A stretch of 64,000 nucleotides of DNA, taken from Paulownia fortunei. Taxonomy: Eukaryota; Streptophyta; Magnoliopsida; Lamiales; Paulowniaceae. The stretch spans positions 13,162,841-13,226,840 of the forward strand of contig CM033116.1 in the NCBI GenBank assembly GCA_019321725.1. Reading direction: 5' to 3'. The translations under genes were made by a program, and so were the position numbers. How positions within the stretch are numbered: the first letter of the stretch is position 1; each line of letters starts with the position of its first letter. This document shows positions 48,166 through 60,429 of the stretch, in pieces. The notes beneath the pieces were generated by a model that had not been told where the DNA came from, did not search any database, and saw only the letters and a list, made by a program, of their open reading frames with translations.

Positions 48166-51100
48166 GTACCAGCCAAGGTGTTCACCATGACCAGGACGGA
48201 TGCAGAAGAAAATCCATCGGTGGTAACAGGTACACTTTATATTTCTAGTGTTCCAACACTTGTATTATTTGATTCTGGAGCCACGCATTCATTTGCATCC
48301 ACTGAGTACGTGAAGAGGCTGGGTAGAATACCAGATATAGCAGAAATCAGTTATAGTGTAACAGTTCCCTCTGGAGATGCTAGACAAACCGATCGGATTT
48401 TGAGAGCTTGTGCTATACTTGTTAAAGGTAGAGAATTACATGCTGATTTGATTGTACTGGATATGAATGATTATGATGTTATTTTGGCATGGATTGGTTG
48501 TCAAAGTATGGGGCTACTATCAACTGTAAGGAAAAGACGGTGACATTTCAACTTTCTGGGAAAGAGTCTTTCACATTTGCCAGCATTGTGAAGAATTTCA
48601 TATTTCCTATGATTTCAGCAGTGAAGGCACAACGATTACTCGATGATGGTTGCGAAGGGTACTTGGTGAGTGTCATGAACATTGAGGAACAACACCCACC
48701 AACTCTGAGTGAAATACCAGTGGTACGGGAATATACTGAAGTATTCCCAGATGATCTCCTGGGACTGCCACCAAATCGTGAAATAAAGTTTGTTATTGAC
48801 ATACAACTAGGAACATCTTCAATCTCAAAAACTCCCTACAGAATGGCTCCATTGGAGTTGAAAGAATTGAAAGTACAATTACAAGACTTGTTGGACAAGG
48901 GATTCATCAGACCGAGCTTTTCACCTTGGGGAGCACCAGTTCTATTTGTACGTAAGAAGGATGGCACCATGAGACTGTGCATCGATTATCGAGAGTTGAA
49001 CAGGGTCACAATTAAGAATAAGTATCCGTTACCCAGAATCGATGATTTATTTGACCAGCTTCAGGGTGCCGCAATATTTTCAAAGATTGACTTACGCTCT
49101 GGGTACCATCAATTGAAAATAAAGGAAGAGGATATCCCCAAGACAGCATTTAGTACAAGATATGGGCACTATGAATTTTTGGTGATGCCATTTGGATTGA
49201 CTAACGCTCCAGCAGCATTCATGGATCTGATGAACAGAGTGTTTAAAGAATTTCTGGATAAATTTGTTATTGTGTTCATAGATGACATTCTAGTTTACTC
49301 CAGAACTAAAGAAGAACATGCCGCACATTTAACACAAGTACTACAGGTCCTGAAAGTGAAGCAGTTATACGCCAAATTCAAGAAATGCGAGTTCTGGTTG
49401 GATCGTGTGGTATTCTTGGGACATGTTATATCAGGAGCGGGAATATCAGTAGATCCAAGTAAAGTTGAAGCTATCAACAACTGGATGCAACCTACTAATC
49501 CTTCAGAGGTGCGCAGTTTTCTGGGTTTAGCTGGATATTACCGAAGATTTGTGGAGGGGTTCTCCAAGATTGCAATGCCATTGACACAATTAACCAGAAA
49601 AGGGGTGATGTTTAGATGGACAGATATGTGTGAGTGAAGTTTCCAGGAGCTGAAAAAGAGGCTGACTTCAGCACCTATTCTCTCAATTCCATCAGGTACG
49701 GGAGGATTCGTAATTTACAGTGACGCATCGAAGAATGGATTAGGATGTGTACTGATGCAGAATGGCAAAGTAATTGTGTATGCATCCAGGCAACTTAAAG
49801 AGTACGAAAAGAATTACCCCACGCATGACTTGGAACTTGCTGCTGTAGTATTTGCGCTTAAAATAAGGAGGCACTATTTATATGGTGAACGGTGCGAGAT
49901 CTATACTGATCACAAGAGCCTCAAATACTTCTTCACACAGAAAGAGTTGAATATGCGGCAGCGAAGATGGCTAGAACTGGTAAAAGATTATGATTGTGTG
50001 ATCAATTACCACCCAGGTAAAGCCAACGTTGTAGTTGATGCATTGAGCCGAAAATCCACACAAAGTACAATGGCTATGGCTTTAATTCAGAAATCGGAAC
50101 TGAATGATTTGCAGAAAATGAATATAGAGATTTTACAGACAGGAGTAATAGAGGCAAAGTTGGCAGCCCTGACGCTTCAGCCTACGCTAATTGATAGGAT
50201 CAAACAAGGACAACGAGATGATGAATATCTCATCAATATGAGAAAATATGTTGCTGCAGGGAAGTCTACTGAATTTAAGATGACTCGGGATGATATTTTA
50301 CAATTTAGAGGGCGGTTTTGTGTGCTAAATATTGATAACATTCGGAAGACATTTTAAAAGAGGCACATTCAACCCCTTATTCAATACATCCAGGGGCTAC
50401 TAAGATGTATAGAGACTTGAAATCGCATTATTGGTGGCCGGGTATGAAAAAGAACATCGCCCAGCATGTGGAGCAATGTTTAACATGTCAGCAAATAAAG
50501 GCCGAACATCAAGACCCGCAGGGACTTTACAACCTCTACTTATTCCAGAATGGAAATGGGAAAGGATCACCATGGATTTCGTAACTGGTTTGCCAAAGAC
50601 TACTAAGAGTCATGATGCTATTTGGGTTATCGTCGATAGATTGACCAAGTCTGCTCATTTCCTCCCATATGTTCTACCTATTCCATGGATCGCTATGCCC
50701 AATTATACATTCAGGAGATTGTCAGACTTCATGGTGTGCCATTGTCTATTGTTTCTGATAGAGATTCAAGATTTTTGTCTACTTTTTGGAGGAGTTTACA
50801 CAAAGCTTTGGGAACACAATTATCATTCAGTACAGCATATCATCCTCAGACGGATGGGCAATCTGAACGAACAATACAGACGTTGGAGGATATGCTCAGA
50901 GCCTGTGTATTAGACTTCCAAGGTCAGTGGAGTAAATTCCTACCTTTGGTGGAGTTTTCGTACAACAACAGCTATCAGACTAGCATTGGAATGGCTCCCT
51001 ATGAAGCATTGTATGGCAGAAAATGTAGGTCTCCGATACACTGGGATAAAGTTGGTGAGAAGAAACTTTTGGGCCCAGATATGATTCGAGAGATGACAGA

Positions 51101-51612
51101 AGCCGTGTTACAATTCGACAAAGAATGCAAACTACCCAAAATCGACAGAAAAGTTATGTAGATCGACGAAGAAGGGTATTGGAGTTTGCGATAGGAGATG
51201 AGGTGTTTTTGAAAGTAGCACCAATGAAGGGCATCATGCTTTGGGAAGAAAGGAAAATTGAGTCCCAGATACATTGGCCCATTCTCGGTGATTGAAAGAA
51301 TTGGTGATGTTTCTTACAGACTAGATCTGCCAACATCTATGTCCCAAATACACAATGTATTTCATGTGTCTATGCTGAGGAAATATATTGCTAATCCTTC
51401 TCACATTCTGAAGAATGAACTAGTGGAATTAAAGGCAGATTTGAGCTACGAAGAAAAGCCTGTACAGATTTTATTACGAGAAGTGGAAGCAGCTAAGAAA
51501 TAAACAGATTCCATTGGTTAAAGTGTTATGGAGAAACCAATTAGTAGAAGAGGCCACTTGGGAAAGGGATGATGAAATGAGAACTAAGTGTCCTGAACTT
51601 TTCGGTAAGTAA
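48166..51612 (+). pseudogene. pol pseudogene (PR-RT-RH-IN-chromodomain) of the young chromovirus
   Basis: Protease DSGA (Asp codon 48271-48273). Reverse transcriptase in a long open stretch 48489-49634, with [20 protein letters not shown] and FIDD (Asp pair 49281-49286). RNase H 49640-50060 ([21 protein letters not shown]). Integrase finger about 50352-50490, DDE core about 50560-50880 with SDRDSRF and GQSERTIQ intact. The C-terminal chromodomain-like end (VKVLWRNQLVEEATWE) finishes at 51612. Breaks: one-base losses near 48486, 50343, 50508, 50668 and 51113, a frame change near 51490 and a stop at 49635. Catalytic residues are otherwise preserved, unlike copy 1. Confidence 0.9.
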
Positions 51613-51635
51613 AATTTCGGGGACGAAATTTTTAT

Positions 51636-51648
51636 AAGGAGGGGAGGA
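51636..51648 (+). other. Polypurine tract of the young chromovirus
   Basis: Purine run AAGGAGGGGAGGA immediately before the 3' LTR start TGTGATACCC. Confidence 0.88.
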
Positions 51649-54527
51649 TGTGATACCCGAGCCTCTTACTACTCACATGGCCAAATATGATTCATGCATT
51701 ACATGTTAATTTTATATGCTATTTGCATTTCTATTGACATTGCATAATTTATTTCATTTTATACGACATTCTTGAATATTAAACTTAATTCTGAAGCTCT
51801 TGCACGATATTAGTTATTAAATTTCTTAATCTAAGTAGTTGATTTTATATTGAAATAAGAAGAAAATGAGGTGGATCAATATTAGATATAGATGGGATAT
51901 ATAGGTTATAATTTTGGAAGTGCTAAAAGTGTTACTAGTAACCTTATACGGTTTAATTTGATTTGATCAAGTTATTTCAAAAGTATATATTTGTAAATTA
52001 GCATACTTGGGATATTGGACATGATATAATATGATTTAAGTGTCATATTACAAGGCCCTTATGTGCATATGATTTTAGAAATGCAAACTAGATAATTCTT
52101 TAAGAATCGGATGCGAATCGATTTGGAGATCGAATGAACGGACATAGGAATTACCTATGGGAATGAATGGTGATTAAGATAGGTTGCAACCAAATAAAAA
52201 TAGGTGAGACACACAAGATTAGGGCTGCAAGATAAGGGACAAAATCAGATTTTGCCATTTACTTGCCACCTCATGCTTTCTTATTAAGATTAAGCTAACA
52301 TCTCAAGCTAACACCTCAAACCCTTCACCCTTAAGCAACGACCAGACCCTCATTTCAGCCATTTTCATCTTCCAAACACACACCTTAAGGTCTCCAAGTG
52401 ATCCAAATTGATTCCAAGTTGAAATAAAAGCAAGAAAAGCAAAGAAGAAGTGATTACCATCAAGTTAGCCTCAAAATCTGTATAGGTAACACTTATCTAT
52501 GGTTTTGCCTTTGGTTTTCAGATTATTATGAATGGTTTTATGGTTTATTAAGCTTTCAATATCTCTTATAAAAGTGTTAGGAAGTTTTTAGTTAGACTTT
52601 GGTGCACAAAGAAAGGGTTTTTGATCACAAATACTTAATAGGAAATATTTGTGGCAGAAACTGTCATCTTACTATTTTCTTGTGTTTTAGGCTTCAAAAG
52701 TGTATGTTATGTTGAATAAAACCCATAATTATTACCATTTACATGACCATATATGAGTTAAGAGTATTGGAATGAAGTTTTATCAGTTGGAAATTGAAAT
52801 AGAGAATGATATTGGAGAAACACTCAAACTGCCAAAATAGCAAAAATCTGTTTGGGTGTGCTGTGAAGGAAACTGAATTAAGGGAGCTAAATCCATTATT
52901 TTTGGTAATAATATGACCTGATTGTCTCCTTATATATGTTATCTAAGTATGGTGAAAATGTTGGAGTGATTGAATATACTTAAGGGTGCCAAAACCATTA
53001 ATGTCATGAAGTGTGCAAAACTGTCACGGTAGGAAACAATCTGTTTCAGTATGTCGTGAAGAGAGCTGAACTGGGAAGCTATATCCGTGATTTTTAGCAA
53101 TTCTATGATATGGTTACATTTATATACATGATATATAAGTTTGGTAAATATTTGTGAGTGATTGGATATGCTTAGGGATGTTAAAATTATCATGCAACTA
53201 AACTTGACAGCAAGAAAATATGAAAATGTGAATCTGCCACATTTGATCACTTAGCATGTTTCAACCTTGATATGTTGCTATTGAGTGTTAACAATTAGGT
53301 ACATGCTATTAGAGTTATAATACTTCAATTACATAATGTTTGCATGCATTTAAGATGAGAAATTGAGGTATTTGAGGGGCTATATTGGGTTCTAGTTTGT
53401 GAAAGCTTGATTGTTAGCTTATGGCTTGGTGTTTAAGGTCTAGTATGAGATTTTGTGCTTTCAACTTGCCAAATTGGGAATGGTGCTTGATGTTGGGTAA
53501 TATTACAGGCTATTTTACATCTAAGGTTGGAGAGGAATACTAAACAAATTTAGACTAAGCCACCAACCAAGTGAAAGGTAAGTAAAGATTCATTTGCAAC
53601 TACAATGCATAGACATAGTAGATGTGTGAATTATATATAATATCATAAATCATATGTGCATAGTAGAGGACTCTCAATTGAGCATACATACATGGGCATT
53701 GTCATTGGCACGTGCATGTATCATATACGCGCATTGTGATAAATCTTGCATTGCACGGCATGATTGTGATAAAGGAAAATATTTTGCTGACCACTACTAG
53801 TGCACCGAAGCATGCATGGATTTGCAGGTTCGCGTGCATGAATTTGCATGCGTATGAGTATGCATGGATTTGCATGCTTATATGATTATTAGCCATTGGA
53901 TTATGGCGGTATACAGAGCTCTTTTCCGGTGCATGGGATAGTAGCGTTGGTCAGGGGTCCAAGAAAGAAATGATTTTGAGAGAAATATTTTGATGCATAA
54001 AATTGCATTATGGGCATAGCATGTTGAGATGCATGACTCGATATTGTGGATTATTCTTTGACATGCATAATCTTTACTTGCTGAGCGTTAGCTCATATAG
54101 TTTATGCATTGTAGGTGAATACGACGATACCTGAAGCATCTTTTATTGGATGGGCAGCGGCTGGAGCTCCAACAGGTGTCTGAGAGAGTGTGTACATGGA
54201 TGACGACCTGTTGGGCTATTTTGTTGGCTTGTTATATTTTGAGTCTGTTGTATTATATTTTTAGACTAGTACTATATTTCGCTTTTAAAACTTTACTGTA
54301 AATAAGTATGTAAATATTGGGTCGTTGTGGGTGTTGTGCTTTTATATAAATACCAATCCTGCTATATACATGACATGTGTTATAAAGTATTTTAAATAGG
54401 GTTGTGCATGAAAGAAGTGATTTATCTTTTCTTAAAGTGTTAAAAAAAAATATTCCATGCATGCACACAGGTTCTATCATGTCAAATTATAATATATATC
54501 TAGTTGTGTAGTAATGAGGGTGTTACA
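51649..54527 (+). repeat. 3' LTR of the young chromovirus
   Basis: 2879 bp, near-identical to 44036-46914; followed directly by the TSD TTCTA. Confidence 0.95.
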
Positions 54528-54532
54528 TTCTA

Positions 54533-57120
54533 TCAAGCCCACCAATCCTATAGATACATAATTGTCTATTTTATCCTTAAAATTGAAAGTGAAATTACAA
54601 TTTTTGCCTCTTTGAAAACAAACAAATTTTTGAGCATACATCCGTAATTTTATTGAACACAATTGTTAAACCCTTTTTCCTACCAATTCATTCTTCTAGC
54701 TCCTTTTTCTCCATTTATAAAACCTTATTCTTTCAAGTTTATTCTTCTACCTCTTTTTTCTTTATTTCAATTGGGCATGGGCTTTTTCTTGTGTTTTTAG
54801 TTAAACAGAAGTAAAGCCCCCAATTGCCATGAACATGTGAATTCCCTTCAATCTGAGAAGAAAAAAGAGAAAAGAAAAAAGAAGAAGAGATAGGCAGCGA
54901 CGATGGAGATAGAGGGAGGAGAGACTGGAAATAAAAATAGGAAAAATATAAAAAGAAGGAAAAAATAAGAGAGAAGACGGAGAGGGAAAACGAAAGAAGA
55001 AGAAGAAAGAAAGGAGAAAGAAAGAAGGAAGGAAGGAATGAACAAAGGAAGAAGGAAAAAATTTGTGAAGTCTGTCAGCCATAGAAAAAGAAGGAGAAAG
55101 AAAATAAATAAGAATGAACAGTAGACTCTTGGCTATAGAACATGAATACACAGCAAAGGAAAAGGAAAAATAAAGGAAAAGAGAAAAAAATTATGAAGGG
55201 CATAATAGTCATATTACTATAATCTCATTTATTTATTTCATAAATTATACATTTATTTATATTTTGTATTAATATAGCATTCTTACAATACAACTAAATA
55301 TATATAATTGTCATATTTTTTATCAATAATTTTATATCCCAATTTAAAAAGTAAACTAGCCTTAAATGAGTGACTATGGGTAAGGTCTAATAACCCAAAA
55401 TTATCCATTTGTCAATTGACTGGTCAAACAATTTAAAACTATTTTATTTTGTTGAATTTTGTAGATTAATGGATTAGATTTAAACTTCTCATTTCCCACT
55501 GGCCACCCCCACCCTCTCCCATCCCATTGAAAAATCTCTCTCTCCACTCATTGTGGATGTTCGTCCGTCACCGCCCATCCATACCCATCTTGAATATCTC
55601 TGTCTTTCTCTTCCTAATATTTTTTTCTTTCTGTCGTTCTCTCTTTATCTCCCTCCTCTAGTTTCCCAAAACTTGTGCTTTTAGCTTCAAATTATTCCAA
55701 TTATAAGATTTTATTAACACTTCATCCATGAAATCATAAATATCAACTTTCTTCAAAAATTTCTACTTATTCCATCAATGTGCCCGGCCTCTTTTGACTA
55801 GACTCCAATAACTTGACTTGATGGGTCAAGTCTAGTCGCAAAAAATCATGTTAATTCAATTTTTTCATGATTTTATATGATTTTTCAAAGTTGTTATTGT
55901 TAAGGTATAAAAAATTCGATAATAAGACTTTGTCGAAATGGTAAAGTTGAGTTTTGAAAATTCGAGAGATTTTGGGTTTGATCGTGTATAGTTTGAAAAG
56001 GTTATTTGATTGTACTTAAATGTAGGGTTGGGTTCCTTTGATATAAATGTTAATGTATGTTAATGTGATGAATGAAATAACTAATTGCTCCCTCAAAAGG
56101 AAAAAGAAAAAAGGAGAAAGGTGAGAAAAAAAATCCAAAAATTCTACCTTTTTTTAATTTCAACTATATATTCAAACATTCTTAATATTCTCAAGCTCTT
56201 AAACAATTTTGGTAATTTAGGATCAAATCCTTATTTTTCAAAATTTTTGAAAAATTTAGGATTAAGAAATTTGGATATTTTGTTTTATACTCACTAAAAT
56301 ATTTTTTAGAAAAGTTGCATAATTTGATTTTGCTTCAAAAAATTCGAGTACATTTGATAAGTATTCATGGGTTTGGGCATGGGTGGGGTAGCAATTCAAG
56401 TTTTATGTTCTTGAAAAAAAAAATTACTTTCCTGTTATCATTACTCTCCTAATAAAAAAAATTACTTGATTAAATTGTACATAAATCTATAGATAATAGA
56501 AGAGCAGTTGGTCTCCTTCCAAAATGTTCATGCAAATATAAAGACTTGGATTTTGTGTCTTCCTATAAGAATGTAATTGCATTATATAATTTAATAGTTT
56601 TTTTAATTCTGATAAAAGGAACACAACAATATTAAGTTTCAGAGTGTAAATATGTATATTGGATGTGCATCTCACCACACATTATACATACAACTACAAG
56701 TATGTGTAATTTTTTTATATATTGATATACACACTCGGTGCACACCAACTGCTATAACATCTACAATACTCAAGTTTCACATACAATTTTGAAAAGATTT
56801 TTACAAATTAACTATTTTGATCTTTATATGTTTATGGCTTTAATTAGTGCACTTGAATCCCTAATTTCTGTCATAATATTAATTAGTTTCAAGTTTTAAT
56901 CCATTTTACAACCTTACAATTTGGCAAACTATCAAATTTTATGTAGGACAGCATTGGAATATGCCTATTTTTTTCTTTTAGCTGTGTGTTAATTATATCA
57001 GGAATGTAAGCTTAAATAACACATTTCACTAAGCCGAGCAATAAGACTAATTTAATAATTTATTATAAATTTAAAAATTAATTAATTCATTACTGTGTAA
57101 TGAGGGAGGATTAAAAAATT
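54533..57120. other. Non-coding region with purine-rich and CT-rich tracts
   Basis: No supported gene. 54855-55190 is an almost pure A/G tract on the plus strand; the long minus-strand frames there are Phe/Ser/Leu low complexity and not genes. 55495-55670 is CT-rich (CTCTCTCTCCACTC and similar) and could look like a promoter or 5' UTR, but no coding region follows. Confidence 0.6.
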
Positions 57121-57123
57121 GAG

Positions 57124-57288
57124 TGAAAGCGCATTTGAATATTGTACTTTCAGCCGAAACCGTTTGCGCTTTCAAATTTTTTTTTAAAATATTAATAGAA
57201 GCACAACTTGCGCTTTCTATCATAATAACACCAAGTGCTTTCAGTAATTATTGCACATTCCACAATTTGAGAAAATTATGGAATGTGC

Positions 57289-57318
<30 letters not shown>
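57124..57318. repeat. Two hairpins followed by an (AT)n microsatellite
   Basis: TGAAAGCGCA (57124-57133) pairs with TGCGCTTTCA (57165-57174). ATTGCACATTCCA (57250-57262) pairs perfectly with TGGAATGTGCAAT (57279-57291) across a 16-nt loop. (AT)n runs from 57291 to 57318. GCGCTTT-type words recur between the hairpins. It lies just beyond the 3' end of the PMD gene and might be an element terminus. Confidence 0.7.
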
Positions 57319-57322
<4 letters not shown>

Positions 57323-57675
57323 ATATTTAAAAAACATATAAAAATATATATAACAATATTTAGAAAATATAATTATATATATACACATAATCAACAAAGA
57401 TAAAAATATAGACAAACACATTTGATTATATAATATTATTGTAATAATATTATTCACTTAAGCTATAATAATATTATACAATAAATAACATAAATTTATA
57501 TTGTTTAAATATTTTTTTACTTAAGTTATAATATTTACTTATGTATTTTTCAATAAAGATAGTAACAATACCACTTTTGTTTCATAATCACACAATTATT
57601 TTTTTTGGATAATAATTATATTATTGAATATATACATTATAGAAGTTTCGAAAAATATAAAAATTACAAAAAATA

Positions 57676-60153
57676 CTAAAAAATGGCCACCAGTGCCACA
57701 AGTATGTCGGTGGTGCTATTGTCTATCTCGATGTCCACCCTCAACAGCAGCAGCAGCAGCAGCATCAGCATCATGTGACTAATTTTGGATTGATCATCAA
57801 TATATGTACTGTAGTTTAAATTGAAGGTTGGCCGGCCTGATGAACTTGTGGAGTTTGACTCTCCACGATTATGATACCCACTGTCTAGATGTGGAAATGC
57901 AACAAGCGAGACAATTAACTCTACATCCAGAATCGTGTCCTGGATGCTGCTGAACAAACGGTGTGTGTGCCATGCCAAAATTTGAACTGAGTAGTGTAGA
58001 GAACAACATCATAAATGGCGGCATACCCCAATACGGAGTGAATGGGTTGTCCGATTGTGCCTGTTGAGGTACATAATAGTCGGCAATGCTATCCAAACTT
58101 TGTGATACACGATGTGTCGAGGTAGATGGACCCACCTCATCTACTACACTAGACATAAATAGATGAGGGATATCGTAAGATGTAAAAGTATGGCTAATAA
58201 ACGCAAGATCTGTCAAGGTAGAGGGACCCATATCATCTACTACTCTACTACGCCTCCTCATCATTCTGCATGTGTCTTCTGGTGGTGGCACTGGCATATT
58301 TACAGCATCTTATTGTCTACATAGTAGGCATCTGAGATTATTAGTGGCGTGTATAGCTTCACTCCTCAACTGTATAAGTGAAGCTATATCTTCCTCATTC
58401 GCGCCATCAGTACTGAGTCTAATACTCTCAATTGTCATACTCTGAAATACGTATAAAAAAATAAAATCATTAATATGATGCATACACATTATAAAAATTA
58501 TTATAAACGAATGTCTTACCATAGCTTCCAAATCTGATATATGTAAAGGTTGATACCCATCTTGCAATAGCAAATATGATGGTGATATCAGACGATGTGT
58601 AATTCGATCGTACCAATCCATATATCGAGACTCGGTACTATCAAATCCAGTAACGAGAGGGCTGATGATAATAAGTTGATGTCTATCTGCCCACTGCGAC
58701 ACATACTCCCGGTGATATCGAGCCCAATCCTCTCCACTGTATCCCCTGCGGTCTACATCATGTAAAGTCTTCTCATGCAGTGGTATATTCGGTGGAATGT
58801 ACTGTCGCATGACCCGCTCTGGGTAGTGGAACTCCACGATGGCATAGTTGGTCAATAGACAGCGAGATCTCCATAGTGGCATGTTAACCCAACACCAAAA
58901 TATTCGTTGAACTCATGTCATATGGCTCCCATATAAACTGCAATTAAAGAATACATCAATTTGAATATTTTGTACATATATGAAAAGAAAAATCAAATTT
59001 AAACAAAATATTAAATTCTTCTCACCTCTCTATCAGTCATCCTTTCAAGTATATCCCTAATAATCCTAACAGAATGACTCGTCGTATACGTGAAGCTATA
59101 ATACTGCATCTACCTATATGTATATTAAAATAATCAATAAATAATAATCATAAAATATTAGTCAAACTTTATATTTATTGTTATTGAATAATACCTTGCA
59201 CCATACGAGGGAAGTGGAAGCTCATGATCATTAGTGCCAATGAGTGGATCCATATTAACTCGCGAACGTAATCATCTTGGCACCAATGTGGTAATGCGAG
59301 ACCATACACATATCTGCAATGTATACGACATAATAAAGTTACGACAGTTATACGAGAGTGTTATATAAAATTTACCTGTAGAAGTACCATCGCACCACCA
59401 ATAACATTCTTATCTCTATCGGATGCAGTGCACAACTCACGATATATGAAAGCCAATACTGGACTGCCCCAACTAAAATAACCAACATCCTTAATCTGCT
59501 CCATATTTTACAGATATAGCAACGACACTCCATTGCTTGATGAATCAGGACACATAATACTCCCTAATATAATCAATGCATATCCGCATGCATATCCGCA
59601 TGCATATCGCTCCAAGTCACCATGGAGAGTGTCATCTGTCACTAGATTAGCCTGAAGATCACCACTCAAAGCACTCAACAATATACACCCACCTCTAAAT
59701 TATTGTGAAGTGGGTCGGAATCCCAAGTAATTGTGGCAATAATTCTTCTACTGCTCGGTAGATCTCCTCGGATCACGTCCAGTGATGGGCTGACCATCCA
59801 CTGGTAAGCCCCAAATAACTACAACATCCTGCAGTGTAACTATCACCTCACCCATGCAAAAATAAAATGTATGGTCTCAGGTCGCCATCTCTCGATGAGC
59901 GCAGTAATCAAATGAAAATCCATATCAAACTGCCCACATCTATAGGCATCATAAAATCTCATATCATACAAAAGATAAACTACACGATGATGCAGTACAC
60001 CCTATCCACCATCGAGTCTCCAAAATATGTGGTTGCATGCCTAAGTGTAAGTGTCCTATCTACAACAATAGCAAATACAATCTCTAAATGGTGAGTAGCC
60101 TATTGGGATAAAACTATCATATCTCGTGGACTATATACAGAAACAGTATCCAT
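57676..60153 (-). pseudogene. Plant mobile domain (PMD) gene of a MULE-type transposon
   Basis: Read on the minus strand from a probable ATG at 60153. Seen: ALIERWRPETIHF, GEVIVTLQDVVVIWGLPVDG (about 59790-59850), GYFSWGSPVLAFIYRELC (about 59430-59490), MQYYSFTYTTSHSVRII, IWEPYD, and NYAIVEFHYPERVMRQ with a W-x3-H-x2-Y segment (58680-58850). GT-AG introns fit at 59314-59375, 59110-59194, 58938-59025 and 58442-58519. The C-terminal tail holds a CAG/CTG repeat giving poly-Leu. Frameshifts near 59850 and 58870 and in-frame stops (for example near 60102) disable it. Known: the PMD (PF10536) occurs in MAIL1-like host proteins and in plant transposons; its biochemical role is unclear. Confidence 0.82.
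57733..57753 (-). repeat. CAG/CTG trinucleotide repeat in the PMD tail
   Basis: About six CAG units on the plus strand, read as consecutive Leu codons on the minus strand within the C-terminal tail. A short microsatellite. Confidence 0.85.
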
Positions 60154-60233
60154 CTTGTAACCAAATGAACAACAATACTGATTAATAATAATTTTAACAA
60201 CAGTAAAAAATATAACATAAGGCAATTTAATAT

Positions 60234-60398
60234 GAATTTTAACATATAACATAAAATTTAACCATATCATTAACAATAGTGAGAAAATGAATTTTAACAT
60301 GTAATATGAAATTTAACCCTATCATTAACAATATTGAAAAAAGGAATTTTGGCATATAACATGAAATTTAACCATATCATTAACAACAGTAAAATCCA
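60234..60398. repeat. 55-bp tandem repeat, three copies
   Basis: Units start at 60234, 60289 and 60344 (GAATTTTAACAT.. to ..ATCATTAACAA..), exact 55-bp spacing with scattered substitutions. Located between the PMD gene and the MULE transposase gene. Confidence 0.85.
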
Positions 60399-60429
60399 AT
60401 TTTAGTACAAGAGTGTTTCATAGAAACAA

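Larger units (their letters stand above)
44036..54527 (+). mobile_element. Complete young Tekay-like chromovirus
   Basis: Two 2879-bp LTRs (44036-46914 and 51649-54527), both TGTGATACCC...GGTGTTACA, flanked by perfect TTCTA duplications at 44031-44035 and 54528-54532. PBS at 46918, gag and pol between, chromodomain-like C-terminus and a polypurine tract at 51636. By eye I count about 44 substitutions plus a few indels between the LTRs, about 1.5%. With the often used rice rate of 1.3e-8 per site per year this would be around 0.6 million years, only as good as that rate. All reading frames are nevertheless broken. Confidence 0.95.

Noticed and set aside
54801..55151. 116-residue minus-strand frame
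   Set aside because: Ser/Phe/Leu low complexity produced by the complementary purine tract; no domain and no gene context.
55495..55670. Promoter or 5' UTR of a host gene
   Set aside because: CT-rich and GC-richer than the surroundings, but no coding region with any signature follows.
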